Shown here: piece after piece, positions 13,381-13,404 of the stretch | How positions within the stretch are numbered: the first letter of the stretch is position 1 | Layout: each line of letters opens with the position of its first letter | Source of the DNA: an uncultured Clostridia bacterium | GTDB taxonomy: Bacteria > Bacillota > Clostridia > Oscillospirales > Acutalibacteraceae | Direction of reading: 5' to 3' | DNA: 13,404 nucleotides | Assembly (NCBI GenBank): GCA_946497265.1 | Contig: CAMMKL010000031.1 | Span: 1 to 13,404 of the forward strand | The notes under the pieces: model-generated | Database searches by the model: none | What the model was told of the DNA's origin: nothing | Seen by the model: only the letters and a program-made list of their open reading frames with translations | Position numbers and translations under genes: made by a program

Positions 13381-13404
13381 CGTTCGAGTTTAAAAACTGT
13401 GGAG

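Noticed and set aside
1..13404. Mobile element, phage, CRISPR array, tRNA or rRNA
   Set aside because: No transposase or integrase motifs, no regularly spaced repeats, and no cloverleaf or rRNA-like stretches seen on either strand.

Overview
The window looks like chromosome of an anaerobic, low-to-mid GC Firmicute of class Clostridia, possibly close to the Oscillospiraceae or Christensenellaceae. The reasons are the ferredoxin-dependent 2-oxoacid oxidoreductase, the MEP isoprenoid genes, a membrane diadenylate cyclase with its YbbR regulator, a PurF of the iron-sulfur (Bacillus) type, strong Shine-Dalgarno sites (GGAGG), and frequent GTG or TTG starts. Most of it is ordinary housekeeping DNA. 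I see no transposase, integrase, CRISPR array, rRNA or tRNA.

Layout. Bases 1-257 hold an uncertain gene end at the left edge, then a leader with two inverted repeats. A tight operon follows at 258-3534: a ParA/MinD-like P-loop ATPase, then the delta (2x[4Fe-4S] ferredoxin), alpha, beta and gamma subunits of a 2-oxoacid:ferredoxin oxidoreductase (VOR/KOR type), closed by a hairpin terminator. A promoter built into the end of that terminator starts ispD-ispF (3685-4859). After 120 bases comes a translationally coupled pair (4980-6349): a DUF3343 putative Se/S-carrier-like protein and a class V aminotransferase (cysteine desulfurase family). Next is cdaA-cdaR (6436-8644), with its own promoter and a strong terminator. 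A single minus-strand gene (8823-9419) encodes an Imm-5-like putative immunity protein. Then come an NfeD-like protein and an SPFH/stomatin protein (9706-11080), probably a membrane microdomain pair. The window ends with purE and purF (11412-13380), the start of a purine operon that probably continues to the right.

The least explained part is the 331-base gap between the SPFH gene and purE. It holds a good promoter (TTGCAT-17 bp-TAGAAT) whose -35 element and spacer form a perfect 7-bp dyad, then about 150 bases that fold on paper into a 23-bp bulged rod, then a clean intrinsic terminator. This looks like a complete small-RNA gene, or an attenuating leader for purEF. A 26-codon ORF with an SD-like sequence lies inside it, so a small-protein gene cannot be excluded. 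It is the best candidate here for something undescribed; a 6S-like RNA is one known alternative.
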